Below, piece by piece: positions 48,901 through 58,589 of a stretch of 64,000 nucleotides of DNA. Origin of the DNA: Hepsetus odoe (lineage: Eukaryota; Chordata; Actinopteri; Characiformes; Hepsetidae); assembly GCA_017165825.1 (NCBI GenBank), contig CM029369.1, positions 7,021,433 through 7,085,432 on the forward strand. The letters are read 5' to 3'. How positions within the stretch are numbered: the stretch's first letter is position 1; every line of letters begins with the position of its first letter. The notes under the pieces are model-generated. The model was not told the origin of the DNA, searched no databases, and worked only from the letters and a program-made list of their open reading frames with translations. A program made the position numbers and the translations under genes.

Positions 48901-51900
48901 TGTGCGCTTGACAGGTCACGATTCCACACATTCAGCATCTGCTACACTGCAGGAAGAGCCATGCCAGACCTACTTTGGCCGTCAAACATCTACTTGTTCT
49001 CTCACATACGTATTACCTTTCAGGGTGTGTGTTTGTGTGTTAACACTGCAGGAAGCAAAGGATGATCATAGTCTGACTTAAACACTGGATGTCTCCTAGT
49101 CCAGTAGTTCTCCTATTCACTATTCTAGTCATCCTGCCATTTAAAGATGAAATACACATCAAGAAGTTCAACTCAATAAACTCATCAGTTGATTAGCTGG
49201 AACAGGAGAAAAAAAAATGCACTAAATATGCTGGGTTGTTTTGGGCATGTCTGACTTTCCTGGCATACCATCAAACCTTATGTAAGCAAGCAGAGAGGGA
49301 TTTAGCAGCAGGAGTAATTCAGCCTGCTATGAATCAGACACACCAGTGGGGGCACTGGATCCTGCCCTGCTGAAACAGCACTTTAGTTCCTGCAGAAACA
49401 GCAGGTAGGCTGGGGAAGTGAACGCTGGGCTGAATCTCAGAGTGACCTCCTCTCCATTAATTCAATTGCCATTCTAAAATCTAAAGTCTGGGTCAAATGT
49501 GTGGCAGGCCACTGTGTCAGGTCAACATATGAGTACTAAGATTGAAACGAATGATTACTTTGAAGACAGAAGTTCCAGATGTTCCAGTTCGCTGCCCTGA
49601 GAAAACAGTTCTTTTAAAAGCAGTGTGAGTGGATTGACTAATAGACTGCTGCACATGGAGATACACTACATGTACAAAAGTATTGGGACATGTGGCCAGT
49701 ACACCTAAAAGAAATTTGACATCCCACTATAAATCCATAGGTATTAAAATGGAATTTGTCCCCCTTTGCAGCTATAGCAGCTTCCCCTCTTCTGGGGATT
49801 TTGGAGTGTGTCTGTGTGAAGACTTGCCCATTCATCCAGAAGAGCATTTAACAGGTCAGTGACTGATGTTGGACAAGAAGGCTTGGCTTGCAATCTCTCT
49901 TCTAGTTCATCCCGAAGATGATCAATGGGGTTAAGGTCAGGTCTCTGTGCGGTCCCTTTCACACCAAACTCAACCAGCCATGTATTTATAGGCATTGTTT
50001 TGTACACTGTGCTCTGAGCCATGCTGGAACCAAAAAGGACCTTCCCCGAACTGTTCCCAGGAAGCACAGAACTGTCCAAAATGTCTTGTTAAGCTGAAAC
50101 ATTATAGCCTTCCCTGGAATAAACCAGTGTATTATTTGAATATTTTCTGTACCAATTTGCGCTGTTATAATTAATACAGCATAAACACCCTTGTGAGGAC
50201 TAGAATGATCTTGTAATTTATTTTTCAGGCCAAAAAAGAGCTGTTTTTGGCAGCAAAAGCAAAACATAAAAATAAGTCAGATTAATATGGTTGGTCAGCA
50301 TATATAAATGAGCTCTCTTCTGATTAGATGCCCTGTAATATGCTTAAAGTTTGGATTGAAACCTCTTAAAACTGACTCAAAACAGAACTTTTAGCAGGTT
50401 AGTTTTTATATACAGGCTATAGGGGCTATAGCATGGGCCAGGGCAAATAACCCTAAGGAACCTATCCCAGTGCCTGAAATACCTCCTCATAACCCTCCTC
50501 CACCAAATTCACACCTGGGACAATGTAGTCTGGCAATTGCAAAACCCAGAGCTGTACATGAAAAAATTCTATTTTAAAAGGTGAGGAAGGTTTTAAAGCT
50601 TTTGGCTCTTTATTTTAAGAATGTGGCACACACAATCTCCTTCATGGTGAAAGTCATTTGGCCCCTTACACTTCCTGCAATGTATAGAATTCTAACAGTC
50701 CAGTCAGTCGAAGGTGGGTGATGAGCTGTTTAATTATTAAATTCAACCCATTTGTTGGTGGATGAAATAAGAGGGATGTGGGTGATATTGTAAGTTTATG
50801 TAGAGCAGAAAAAGATGAGAATTACAGGATAATACTCTGAGGTGTATAAGGTCATTCTATTTCTCTCTATATTCATTATTAAAACATCAGTTCTAAATAA
50901 TTCAGAGGTTCCAGCAGATTTAGACATATGACAAAAAACAAGCCAGGCCTATTATCAGCATAAAATCTATGGCTTCATTGCAGTGCTGCAGTGGGTAGGA
51001 CAGCTCAAGGCTGATGACTGCAGTGGCTGAAATCAGGCCCCTCCCAGTTAAAGCAGACCGAGTTCTTGCCTTGAACAGACAGGCAAATCTGATTTTTCAG
51101 CATAGATATAAGATGGAACAATTTTCTGCAGTCTGAAATCAGACTGTCAAACTGCAGCTTTCAGATCAGTTTAAAAAATCTGGACATGTGACTCAGTTTG
51201 ACTAGTCAGGTTCAGATATCACATATTATGGTCTAGTTATCAGTTATCGGGTAGTTCTAATAATTAAGATCTGAGCTCATAAATGCCAAAGGTTTATCTA
51301 GTTTGACTGCCACCCCCAACTCAATGAACGCATGTATGTGTTGTAACTATGGCAACCATTGTAGAAAGGTGAGCGAATGTGACCACAGTCTGACCATACA
51401 AATCAGATTTGGTCATCTGTAACTTGAAAACTAAATAATGAAGTTGAAAAATCAGATTTATGAATCAAATCTGATTTGGTTTGCGGCTAGAACAAAGCTA
51501 AAACAAGCAGCTCTGATATGGGATTTGGTAACAGGAACTAGTAGAGCTTTGCTTCAAAACTCAGGAAAAGGTGAGCTGCACTTTGCTCTACACTGCAAAA
51601 TGTGAGAGATCAATGAATCTGTTCTATTAAATAAGCCTGAAGACAACACCTGCAACCATCATCAAATGCAAAAGGTAAAAAAAAAAAAAAAAAGTAAATA
51701 AGTAAATAAATAAATAAAAAAAGGAGAAAAAACGAGAGAAGAGTTTAAACAACAGGTAGAGAGCATGAATTATATATGAGTTTATTTATAATGTGTATGT
51801 GTGAGCTGGCAGAAAGCAATATGATAAGTGGACTGCTGAGTGGAAAAATAGAGTGTATGCTTCAGTACAGAGGCCGACTTGCTGCGCGCGCACACACACA

Positions 51901-53109
51901 CACACACACTATGCATCAAATACATGCACACGGTTTCATACACTCTAAAAGTCTAGCTAAATATTTAAAAAACGTTTTACATTTGAATTCTGATTGCTCC
52001 GCCTGTATGTTTTTTTTATTTCTTAGAGGAAAACTTGCATTATTTGTATTTTGTTTCTAACTAGTGCTCATTTGAAACAAGCTGAAGAAATAAATCATGC
52101 AGAGAATCATCAAATACTTCTAAAATTACTAAGAACTGATGCTATTCTTTCCACCAACATCCAAAAAAAAAAAAAAAGCTGATGTAAAAATCAAGAACTT
52201 GGTGGGATTGATATCTTCACACGCTCTTTTCTCTTTCTTACCTGTGACGATCTCTCGTACTTCGGCATCCACGGTCTTCCTCAGTAGGCGGAGCAAAGCA
52301 GGCACTCCCCCAGCGTTTCTAACGGAAACCTTATTGTCGTCAGTGGCCTTCCCATACACCAGGTTCCTCAAAGCACCGCATGCGTTTCGCTGCACCTCTA
52401 GGACCTTATGGTCCAGCAGATCCACCAGATGTTTAATCCCACCTAGCCGACACACCTGGAATATGCAGATTCTATGAGATATTCTGATTTAAATGTGTAA
52501 AAACCAGTGATTTGCATTCAGTGGTGTTGTGGGAAAAGATGTTTCGTCATTTCTGGCATCAAATCACACTGAAAAAAATACAGCCTCAAGCAAAAGGTAA
52601 ACAACAGCAATTGCTCAAGAAATCCAAGGGTTAAGGATTAAAAAAATTACATGAACTAATTGATTTGAATCTTAAATTTGATATAAATCCATAGCTTCAA
52701 CCTTCAACCTTCAACCTGACCTGCTTGACGCTGTAATCAAGATTAAAAAGTGCACGTGAACAACAATTTCCTAGGAGAAGGACTGGAGTTATCAGCCATG
52801 AAAATTAAACTCTGGAACCCTCAATACCTTTGTGTACCGTGAAAATACAACTGCAATCCAAACATCTGCTTGTCTGTGCGAATGTGCAGTGTTCAATAGT
52901 TATGTCATTAAATTGTGTGTTTAACTATAATATTTTGAATCCCAAGAATAAATACAGTCTGTAAATCACCCAGCAGTGAACTGTGTGCAGAGAGTAAGCA
53001 AGTGTAATTGCTCTATACACAGGGTTACGCTGCTATCACTCTGGTAATCAAAGCACTTGCGCACAAGAGAAATGTGGCTTCAAAAAGAAAAACAACAGTT
53101 TGAGTGAAG

Positions 53110-53170
<61 letters not shown>

Positions 53171-54146
53171 TCTGAAGAGAAAGGCAATATCCTCAGAACT
53201 GATTGAGAAAATCTCTGAAGCTCAGGGAGGAGACATGTTTTGACTGAGGCTCAACATTCTGAAACTTCTGCTGTGTGGGAAAAGTCCCTTCTGAGAAAGT
53301 TGTGTGTGCACGCGCGTGTGTGTGTGTTCCACATTTCTCCTTGATGTACACTTCCATCAGCAGCAGCACATCTGATTCAACTTAACGAAGCACTGATTGG
53401 CCAAACCAGGAACTAAACTATACTGGGATTCCCTGATTTTTAAATACATAGAATCTTTTCTTACTGTATATTTATTTTAATGAACTAATTGATTTAATGT
53501 ATATATATATATATAGTTATTAACATGTGTAAATTAAGGCTTACTGCACAAATCTACTTTTTTCAGGTGCCTAAATCTATTGCAGTGTCTGTGTTAAAGG
53601 AAGTAAAATACAAAAGAAAAAAAAAGAAAAAAAATGAAAAACAAACAAACAAAAAAAAAAACCTTTTGAATGATTGACAGTCAGAGACACAGGAAAATGC
53701 TTCCAATGATACTGAACCTATTGTTCGATTCGGGCAAGGTCAGTGATTGATGTATCTCTCATTGCAGAGAGAAAAAGAGAGCGAGAGCGAGAGAGAGAGA
53801 GAGCGAACGCACACATGTGCCCCTTCTGGTTGAAAATCAGCTTTAAAGGATTCCTTCAGCCCCCTAGTGAGGAGCGATTCCACAAGGTAGAATTACACAG
53901 TGTGTGTGTGTGTGTGTGGGTGTATTTATACATTAGTGTAGCATTGATTAGTATGCATGGATGACATCAGCCTTGCTTAGAATTCAGTACCAGGATGTGT
54001 GTGTGTGTGTACCTCAGACTTGGTTCGGTTATCTCCGAAGCACAGGTGCTGCAGGTAGGCTGCTGCGTTGGCCTGCACTGAGGGGAACTGATGCTGCAGC
54101 ATGTGGATCACCTCCGGCAACTCAGGATCCCTCCATGCAAACTCTC

Positions 54147-54197
<51 letters not shown>

Positions 54198-57100
54198 CAG
54201 AGTACTGGATTACGACACAGGATATAAGAGGACTTACACAGATGAAAGTGACACTGTAACGCAGCAGCATGAACCCAGACCACTTAAAGTGATAGTCTGG
54301 GCAAAAAATCAAATGTTCTGTTTCTTCTTCACACCAAGTGTAGTCATATTTAGCATCTAAACATCCAGAAATATTGGCACCCTTGCAATAAAAAATAAAT
54401 CTGTGTGGCTGATGTAGTGAATAGAATAATGAAGAAAAGCTGCCTAACTTCAATATCATTGCAAGTCCATCTAATCAAAACTGGCTTGGGGCAACATGGC
54501 ATTCAGCCAGATGTGTTCTAACTTAAAGCAAGAAACCTGGTTGCCTTTTGTTTTTAAATTCACTGGATCTCTGATATGGTACCAGAACAATGTGTTTCAA
54601 AATGGTGTTAACTGTACAGTAATGTTAAAATGTTATGGCAACCAAGTTACTAACTAAGTTAAAGTGCTGAATCATGAATAAAAGTTTGGGTGTGGGAATG
54701 TAGTCAAACACATGTAGCTATGTCAACACACAACAGTGTGTGAACTGCACTCCCAATAAGCATAGTCAAGGAATCTGAGGAGAGGGGGTCAAAAAGTTAT
54801 ATAAAAAAAAAAAAAAACCCACACACATTCACACGAGCACCACACATCTTGTTTAACCAGTGAGAAAGACACACATGCAGCAGACTGTGAATGCATGGTG
54901 AAGTGGGTAAGGCATGTGGCTTAATCTCCAAGCGTTTGGCCCTCTGCCCAGCGTGCTCCAGCACGAACGGTGAGAATGCACTTCTGTTGAGGCAGCAGTG
55001 TTTAAAACCATCCCAGCAAAGCATTGCTGCCATCACACACCCTTTCCAAAAGCTGCGGCAACTGGTGCTGAGGCAACTTGTGAGCATGGAGGGCCACTGC
55101 ATCTTTTCTGAACTACCACTAACCCTTCATAACTGACAGCTGGATGCACAACGGGAAAAACCCAGACTGAAGAGCTATCGTGTCAACCAAAGAATCCTCT
55201 CGCTGGTTAGCACGGAGTTACTGAGTAGGGGAGTGCCATCCCACCCACCCAGAGACAGAAAAGCCCAGTGACTTTTTGTCATCGTGAACACCACATCACA
55301 GTTAACCACCACGAAGGCTTTCTTTGCATTTAACACACCCACACCCACAGAATGGAGCCGTGGACAGATGCATCCAATGCCCGCGGAGCAGTGATGGGGG
55401 CGGTACTTTGCTCAAAGGTACCTAAAGGTATCCTACTGATCCTGTACTCAAAAATCCAACTTCTGATCATGAGCCCTAATCCCAAACTTCTAGGCCACTG
55501 CTGCCCCTTGAACCGTGTCTACTCCAGACTCCCATCTTACTGTTTAACAATACATTTACACGTTCTTTCTCTTGTAACCTTTATAAAGCTGTGAGGTTTC
55601 CTAAAAACAGCATTAATATGGATCAATATAAAAAAAACTGAAACGTAAATCATTAAGACATATGAGATAAAATCTACATTTCCATTCATACCTGGGATCT
55701 TTCTGTATGCTGTCGATGGAGGGTGAGCGAGTAGCTCCATCATCCATACCCATGGCCGACCTACCAAACCCATCAGAGGGCCGGTAGAGTCCGGGCCGGT
55801 ATGTTTCTGAGTAAGGAGCTGCTGCATTCAGCATGTATGAACTTCTTTGGTACTTAAGGTTGCTACGCTGGCTGGAGCTTCTCTGCAGGCTCTCCACACC
55901 TTGGGGCGGGGAGAAAAAAAAAAAAAAAAAAAAAACAAGGGAGAATATGTGAAAGAATATGTGAGAATGGATATATACACATATATACACACAGATACAG
56001 AAAGAGAGAGAAATAAGAAAATATTTATTAAGTGTTCCCAGTCAAGTGACATTAACCGAGTGTATTCCTTACACATGTTGAAGGGTACTCTCACACACAC
56101 ACACACACACATACTTTTGGAATCTCCGGCCAAGCCTTCAAATATTTAGTCTGGTAGCTTCTTGGCTGAATCTTTATTCTTAAATAATTACTCTTTCTTC
56201 CTCTGCTTACGTCACTGCTCTCTCAGTAAAAACACATCAAATCACTGAACCAAGCCTCCAGTGGGGCCACACACACACACACACACACTTACTTCATTTG
56301 CTGCAATAAAGTCATCCTAAACAATAACAACCCCACAGCCTGATTCAATATCATCATTTTTTCATGATTTCATTTGATCTTGGTGCAATGATCATTCATT
56401 CAAAAACACATGGTAAAGGTCGGACAAGTCTTTAAACTTCTTACATCATTAAGCAAACTACAGTACAACTCATGTGTAAAAGATCATCTTTACATGTATG
56501 CGGCACAAACATCATACCATAAGCGTCATTTCCCCAAAAAAACCCACCCTCCAGTAACTGCTGGCTCGGACTTTCAGTGTGATGCCATCAAAAGGGAAGC
56601 AGCATGTGACGTGAGCTCCTGCAGATGCAAATCAAGTCTATTTAATGGTGCTTTGAGCAGCCCAGAAGAGCTAATGGGCCATTAGTATTTACAATCCTCA
56701 GACTGATCTGGTTAGTGCATCTGGGAAAGTTCCTGCTGGGCAGGACTGCACAATATACTATTTTTTAGTTGGTATTTACATATCGCAGATATCACAGAGC
56801 TGATCTCAGTACCGTGGCCGATCACGATAACAGATGAGTGCTTAATTTGGATGTTTTTGATAAATTCACCCAAAAAAAGTTCATTACATTTGTCTTCTAA
56901 TGTGGGTACTTTGCCCTTGACAGTCTGAGTTTATCACAGGGATATCAATATTTCTGCTATTATGAAAACAAAAACAACTAAAATAAAAATGTGAGTCTTT
57001 TAATAATTTCTCATAGTGGGTTCATCAGTATATTTGTTATGTATTTCAAAGCTTGGCAAGATCAGAATTCTATTTTCTGTCTGCATCATCATCCCTGCAG

Positions 57101-58589
57101 CTGAGTTTAACAGATAAAGGCGGCATTTATTTGTTTAATCTGAATGGTGCCCAACCTCAGTGCTTCAGAAGAGAGTTTGGTCACGGAAACACAAGTAGCA
57201 CTAAAGTGGATTAAAAGAGCCATGAAGATTTAATTACACATCGTGACAAAAAGAGCTCAGGGAGTGATGGGCTTTCAGGTAAAGACCCCCAGATGGCCTT
57301 TTCCTTCCCCATTTCTCTGCTACAAAGCATAAACACATCCTGATCGCTTACTGAAGGGTGGACCTCAGGCCTTTATATAAAGAAAACTATCACCTTGAGA
57401 CAGAAAGACAGACAGAGAGTGAAAAAAACTGAGGCACAGAGAAAGATCCGTTTGTCTCTTTGTCTGTCTATCTCTCATTTTATTGGTTTTTGATGCCCTT
57501 TTCTCTGTCTATCACTTCGCCTGGCTGCTGTCTGTGTTTAACATTGACTTTGTGTGTGCTTGTATCACTTTGTCTGTCTGCCCTTCCATATGCATCGCTC
57601 CCTGTCTGTCTGTCTCGGTCTCACTTTGTCGGCCTGTTCATATCTCACTCTGTCTGTGTCTCACTTTTCTCCACTCGAGAAGATATTTTTGAGGAAGACT
57701 GCGTTCCCTTGGGTTTTTGCACGAGCACCTGAACCATTAACCCTCCCCCGTCAGCCCTCTGAATGCCCTTCTAAACACCCACACACACACACAAGAGCTG
57801 AGATATATGTGGCTCTTGAATCAAAATCTTAATTTTAAAGCCATTTCTGAGAACAATCCGTCAATTCCTCATGAAACTCTGACGCAGTTTAAACAGCAGC
57901 CTATTTGCAGTTTTAGAATACATATAACTACAGATTGTATTTGCTATTTACAATTTATGTGAACGAATAAGAAATGATAAAAATGGCCACAGCAATAGGC
58001 TTGTTTTAAAAAGAATCCACTGGCATCTCATTTCTTATCAGCACACCTGCAGAATGAATTATACACTGACAAAACCCACCCAGGAGCTACACACCCTGGG
58101 AAAACACACAATACACAGTCTGAATTATACACCGACACGCAGCCCTGCACAGGCACCAATAATCTCCTATGAACACACACAGCAGCTAGAAACACCTTAA
58201 TTTATGCTACTGTCTATGAAAGGAAACCTTGAAAACACCTCATGGACTAATATCTCAGGCGCCCAGGCAATTTTTCTCTGCCTTCAGTTTTATTATTTAA
58301 TTATTTGTGTAGTAACTTACAGCATGTTAAAATCCAAAAAGGAAGAGCAGTGTGAGCATTAATTCTGCTCATTTCCCTTTTGAAATGGCCATTAGAGTTA
58401 AAGTTTGCTGCTAACCTGACGGAGACCTGTAGAGGGCACTATGCGTGACGTGGCTGGGGCTGCGGTAGAGTGGGCCCTGGAAGGCGCGGTCCTCGTAGAT
58501 GGGTCCAATGTGACGGTCTGGAGACACGGCTGAGCGGAGGTCGGGTCCATGATGGCTGTGCTGACTCGCATAGGAAGCTCGCAGACCTG
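34400..58589 (-). CDS. pkp4: PKP4 (plakophilin-4/p0071), 3' part: 15 exons, N-terminus outside window
   Basis: Armadillo-repeat protein of the p120-catenin subfamily, acting at adherens junctions and desmosomes and in Rho regulation. Exons, 5' to 3': 58589-58416, 55899-55692, 54145-54013, 52455-52242, 43620-43437, 42009-41892, 39582-39391, 38683-38510, 38108-37958, 37334-37142, 37002-36918, 36605-36488, 35618-35487, 34880-34807, 34642-34400. The joined 2393 nt stay in one frame (about 796 aa plus stop) and all introns are GT-AG. Landmarks are SIDSIQKDPREFAWRDPELP before the armadillo domain, NAAAYLQHLCFGDN, LVLRNTTGCLR, a basic insert (GRKRKKKRKS), WDGVGPIPG, and NYVDFYS with C-terminal YPGSPDSWV. 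The tail and the linker DGWNQNHF distinguish PKP4 from CTNND2 and ARVCF. The DSWV end is a class of PDZ ligand known for this family. The promoter and first exons lie beyond base 64000. Confidence 0.93.
34807..34880 (-). CDS. pkp4: PKP4 exon n
   Basis: Encodes GSTKTSPFYISSYSSPGREE and SRRAQ, close to the YISSYSSP block of PKP4. Acceptor TTTCCAG|GC, donor CAG|GTAAAT; phase 1 in, phase 0 out. Confidence 0.94.
35188..35432 (+). repeat. tRNA-derived SINE, family A (copy 7, full length)
   Basis: Plus copy from GGGGCAGCAGTAGCCTAGTG, through GGGTTTGATTCCC and GAGCAAGGTACCGTCCCC, to CACTTTCACTTCACTTTCAC. In the PKP4 intron between exons m and n. Confidence 0.9.
35487..35618 (-). CDS. pkp4: PKP4 exon m
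   Basis: Encodes GSATSSPAMLGIKEQRSDYQ and TQPSMQFYNYQGDNSVHK. Tail region, moderately conserved with PKP4. Phase 1 on both sides (132 nt, frame-neutral), so possibly alternatively spliced. Acceptor CTGCAG|CG, donor ACAG|GTAGGA. Confidence 0.92.
36150..36292 (-). mobile_element. Tc1-like element end fragment
   Basis: Antisense similarity to the 5' part of the Tc1-like element at 30.6 kb, e.g. GAAGCTCAATTGCAGGTGTC and GGACACCAAACAAGTTACAG, corresponding to its segment near 31075-31160. In the PKP4 intron between exons l and m. Confidence 0.5.
36488..36605 (-). CDS. pkp4: PKP4 exon l (C-terminal tail begins)
   Basis: Encodes DGWNQNHFLTPVSTLERDRF and a Ser/Pro-rich segment ending MSPVHQT. The DGWNQNHF block follows PKP4 rather than CTNND2, where I recall DGWSQYHF. 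Acceptor CTGTAG|GAT, donor ACTG|GTAAGC; phase 1 out. Confidence 0.95.
36918..37002 (-). CDS. pkp4: PKP4 exon k (end of armadillo domain)
   Basis: Encodes VVKAAAQVLNTLWQYRDL and RTIYKK, the last armadillo helix region. Acceptor TGTGCAG|G, donor AAG|GTGAGT; phase 2 in, phase 0 out. Confidence 0.96.
37142..37334 (-). CDS. pkp4: PKP4 exon j
   Basis: Encodes GKYAMRDLVNRLPGG, SKNMENAKALADTGGIEKLV and ITRGRGER. In the transcript, (UG) of about 16 units leads into the acceptor (GAUAG|GG) with almost no other polypyrimidine, and (CA) of about 7-8 units follows the donor (GAGAG|GUACAC). Length 193 nt, not a multiple of three. Confidence 0.95.
37339..37370. repeat. (CA)16 at the PKP4 exon j acceptor
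   Basis: Plus-strand CA, so UG in the PKP4 transcript, ending four bases before the splice-site AG. Its counterpart (GT)n at 37125-37140 lies on the other side of the exon. Confidence 0.9.
37958..38108 (-). CDS. pkp4: PKP4 exon i
   Basis: Encodes AYIRAAVRKEKGLPILVELL and TALRNMALDVRNKELI. Acceptor TTGTAG|TTC, donor ATAG|GTCAGA; phase 0 in, phase 1 out. Confidence 0.96.
38307..38460 (+). repeat. tRNA-derived SINE, family A (copy 8, 5'-truncated)
   Basis: Begins AGGTACCGTCCCCGTCACTG and ends ACAAGGGTTGTCACTTTCA, about 50 bp downstream of the PKP4 exon h donor in transcript sense. Closely similar to copy 3. Confidence 0.85.
38510..38683 (-). CDS. pkp4: PKP4 exon h
   Basis: Encodes WDGVGPIPGFSKSPKG, MLWHPAVVKPYLTLLAES and GSLQNLSAGNWK. 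The acceptor TTCAG|TGG directly follows a (UG)n tract in the transcript; donor AAG|GTAAGG. Phase 0 on both sides (58 codons). Confidence 0.96.
39391..39582 (-). CDS. pkp4: PKP4 exon g (basic insert)
   Basis: Encodes CTLRNLSYRLELEM, then ESPSKEVDYSCWGRKRKKKRKS and STQEEQ in the loop that interrupts the armadillo repeats. The Lys/Arg run resembles the nuclear-localisation-like basic loop of p120-family proteins. Acceptor CTCTCAG|ATT, donor CAG|GTCTGC; phase 0 on both sides (64 codons). Confidence 0.95.
39790..40220 (+). mobile_element. L2/Rex1-like LINE 3' fragment
   Basis: Encodes VLAPQWWNELPIVVRTAES and FLKTQLFKEFL, the typical C-terminus of fish L2/Rex-type LINE proteins, frameshifted upstream. 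It ends with the common fish tail GTCGCTCTGGATAAGAGCGT and CTGCTAAATG. In a PKP4 intron. Confidence 0.8.
40221..41891. other. PKP4 intron without recognised element
   Basis: Notable only for a short tandem of TATAGTGTACTA units at about 40857-40912, which is partly self-complementary. Confidence 0.55.
41892..42009 (-). CDS. pkp4: PKP4 exon f
   Basis: Encodes NLSSAGEEARKQM, EGLVDSLLYVIKACVSTS and DFDSK. Acceptor GCCGTAG|A, donor AAG|GTATAC; ends in phase 0. Confidence 0.95.
42010..43436. other. PKP4 intron between exons e and f
   Basis: AT-rich, with no exon or known repeat recognised. Confidence 0.55.
43437..43620 (-). CDS. pkp4: PKP4 exon e
   Basis: Encodes VLWNLSSCDAVKM, TNTVIIPHSGW and LVLRNTTGCL. 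It follows an intron of about 8.6 kb, the longest in the visible part of the gene. Acceptor TTTGTAG|GG, donor CTAAG|GTACCC; phase 1 in, phase 2 out. Confidence 0.96.
43621..46890. other. PKP4 intron 43.6-52.2 kb, left part
   Basis: A GAGA tract near 43629-43650, a T-run at 44043-44060 and a CA tract at about 45380-45397. No coding signal. Confidence 0.5.
46897..47200 (+). repeat. Dispersed repeat of unknown family, copy 1
   Basis: About 300 bp shared with 50120-50420, e.g. ACCAGTGTAGTATTTGAGTA, ACTAGAATGATCTT, AGGCCAAAAAAGAG, AAATGAGATCTCTTCT, GACTCAAAACAG and AGGCTAGTTTTTATA. Not a family I recognise. Strand is relative. Confidence 0.8.
48061..48291 (-). repeat. tRNA-derived SINE, family A (copy 9)
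   Basis: Minus copy from AGTGAAAAGTGACAACCCTT to CACTAGGCCACTGCTGCCC, with GCTCAAGGGTACCTCATGGC inside. Near full length. Confidence 0.88.
48462..48541. repeat. (CA)n microsatellite, about 39 units
   Basis: Long CA run in a PKP4 intron, with one CACG interruption near its end. Confidence 0.95.
48819..48898. repeat. Interrupted (CA)n microsatellite
   Basis: CA repeat broken by CAGA units, following an A/G-rich stretch. It produces spurious Cys-Val frames on the minus strand. Confidence 0.95.
49660..50095 (-). mobile_element. Tc1-like transposase 3' fragment
   Basis: Minus-strand frame 50079-49744 encodes PDLNPIDHLRDELEERLQ, LLNALLDEWASL and DTLQN, the last catalytic-acidic region of Tc1 transposases. 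The outer end shows TACAAAAGTATTGGGACATG, a phrase common at the tip of this family. The N-terminal part is missing. The unknown repeat at 50120 lies directly next to the break. Confidence 0.85.
50110..50425 (+). repeat. Dispersed repeat of unknown family, copy 2
   Basis: Diverged counterpart of 46897-47200, e.g. ACCAGTGTATTATTTGAATA, ACTAGAATGATCTT, AGGCCAAAAAAGAG, AAATGAGCTCTCTTCT, GACTCAAAACAG and AGGTTAGTTTTTATA. It starts where the Tc1-like fragment ends. Confidence 0.8.
50426..52241. other. PKP4 intron, right part
   Basis: A-rich runs at 51677-51720 and a CA tract at 51889-51909. No exon recognised. Confidence 0.5.
52242..52455 (-). CDS. pkp4: PKP4 exon d
   Basis: Encodes CRLGGIKHLVDLLDHKVL, ACGALRNLVYGKATDDNK and LLRLLRKTVDAEVREIVT (armadillo repeats 2-3). 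Acceptor TTCCAG|GTG, donor ACAG|GTAAGA; phase 0 in, phase 1 out. Confidence 0.96.
52456..54012. repeat. PKP4 intron with (GT)n, (AT)n and (GA)n tracts
   Basis: (GT)n at 53111-53168 (about 29 units), short (AT)n near 53500-53515, A-rich run at 53610-53662, GA-rich tract at 53766-53803. No other element recognised. Confidence 0.7.
54013..54145 (-). CDS. pkp4: PKP4 exon c (start of armadillo domain)
   Basis: Encodes EFAWRDPELPEVIHMLQH and NAAAYLQHLCFGDN, armadillo repeat 1. In the transcript, a (UG) tract of about 23 units abuts the acceptor (UUAG|A) and a (CA) tract of about 8 units abuts the donor (GAG|GUACAC). Length 133 nt, so skipping would shift the frame. Confidence 0.95.
54149..54195. 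repeat. (CA)n at the PKP4 exon c acceptor
   Basis: About 23 CA units on the plus strand, (UG)n in the transcript, ending within four bases of the acceptor AG. A (GT)8 tract (53996-54011) lies at the donor. Confidence 0.92.
54196..55265. other. PKP4 intron between exons b and c
   Basis: An A-run at 54806-54819; otherwise no recognised exon or repeat until the SINE at 55266. Confidence 0.5.
55266..55506 (-). repeat. tRNA-derived SINE, family A (copy 10)
   Basis: Minus copy, diverged: GACTTTTTGTCATCGTGAAC, GCTCAAAGGTACC, ending TCTAGGCCACTGCTGCCCC. Confidence 0.8.
55692..55899 (-). CDS. pkp4: PKP4 exon b
   Basis: Encodes GVESLQRSSSQRSNLKYQR, a Tyr/Pro/Ser-rich stretch, and SPSIDSIQKDPR just before the armadillo repeats. 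Acceptor CCCCAAG|GT after a T/C-rich tract, donor CCCAG|GTATGA; phase 1 in, phase 2 out. The open frame continues past the donor, but the conserved EFAWRDP block lies in the next exon. Confidence 0.9.
55900..58415. other. PKP4 intron between exons a and b
   Basis: A-run at 55914-55935, CA tracts at 56094-56110 and 56270-56288, a CTGTCTGTCT-rich stretch at about 57455-57670. No exon recognised. Confidence 0.5.
58416..58589 (-). CDS. pkp4: PKP4 exon a (pre-armadillo region)
   Basis: Encodes GLRASYASQHSHHG, RSAVSPDRHIGPIYED and SALYRSPS, matching the region before the armadillo domain. The acceptor is a tandem TTTCAGCAG: the exon can start at 58589 or 58586, a one-codon difference. Donor TCAG|GTTAGC; phase 1 in and out. 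Upstream exons are not visible in the window. Confidence 0.87.

Noticed and set aside
48722..48938. Cys-Val repeat frames on the minus strand
   Set aside because: Translation of the (CA)n microsatellite.
34400..58589. Identification as CTNND2 or ARVCF instead of PKP4
   Set aside because: All three end in DSWV, but the DGWNQNHF linker, the YISSYSSP block and the YPGSPDSWV ending fit PKP4. In CTNND2 I recall HYPASPDSWV.
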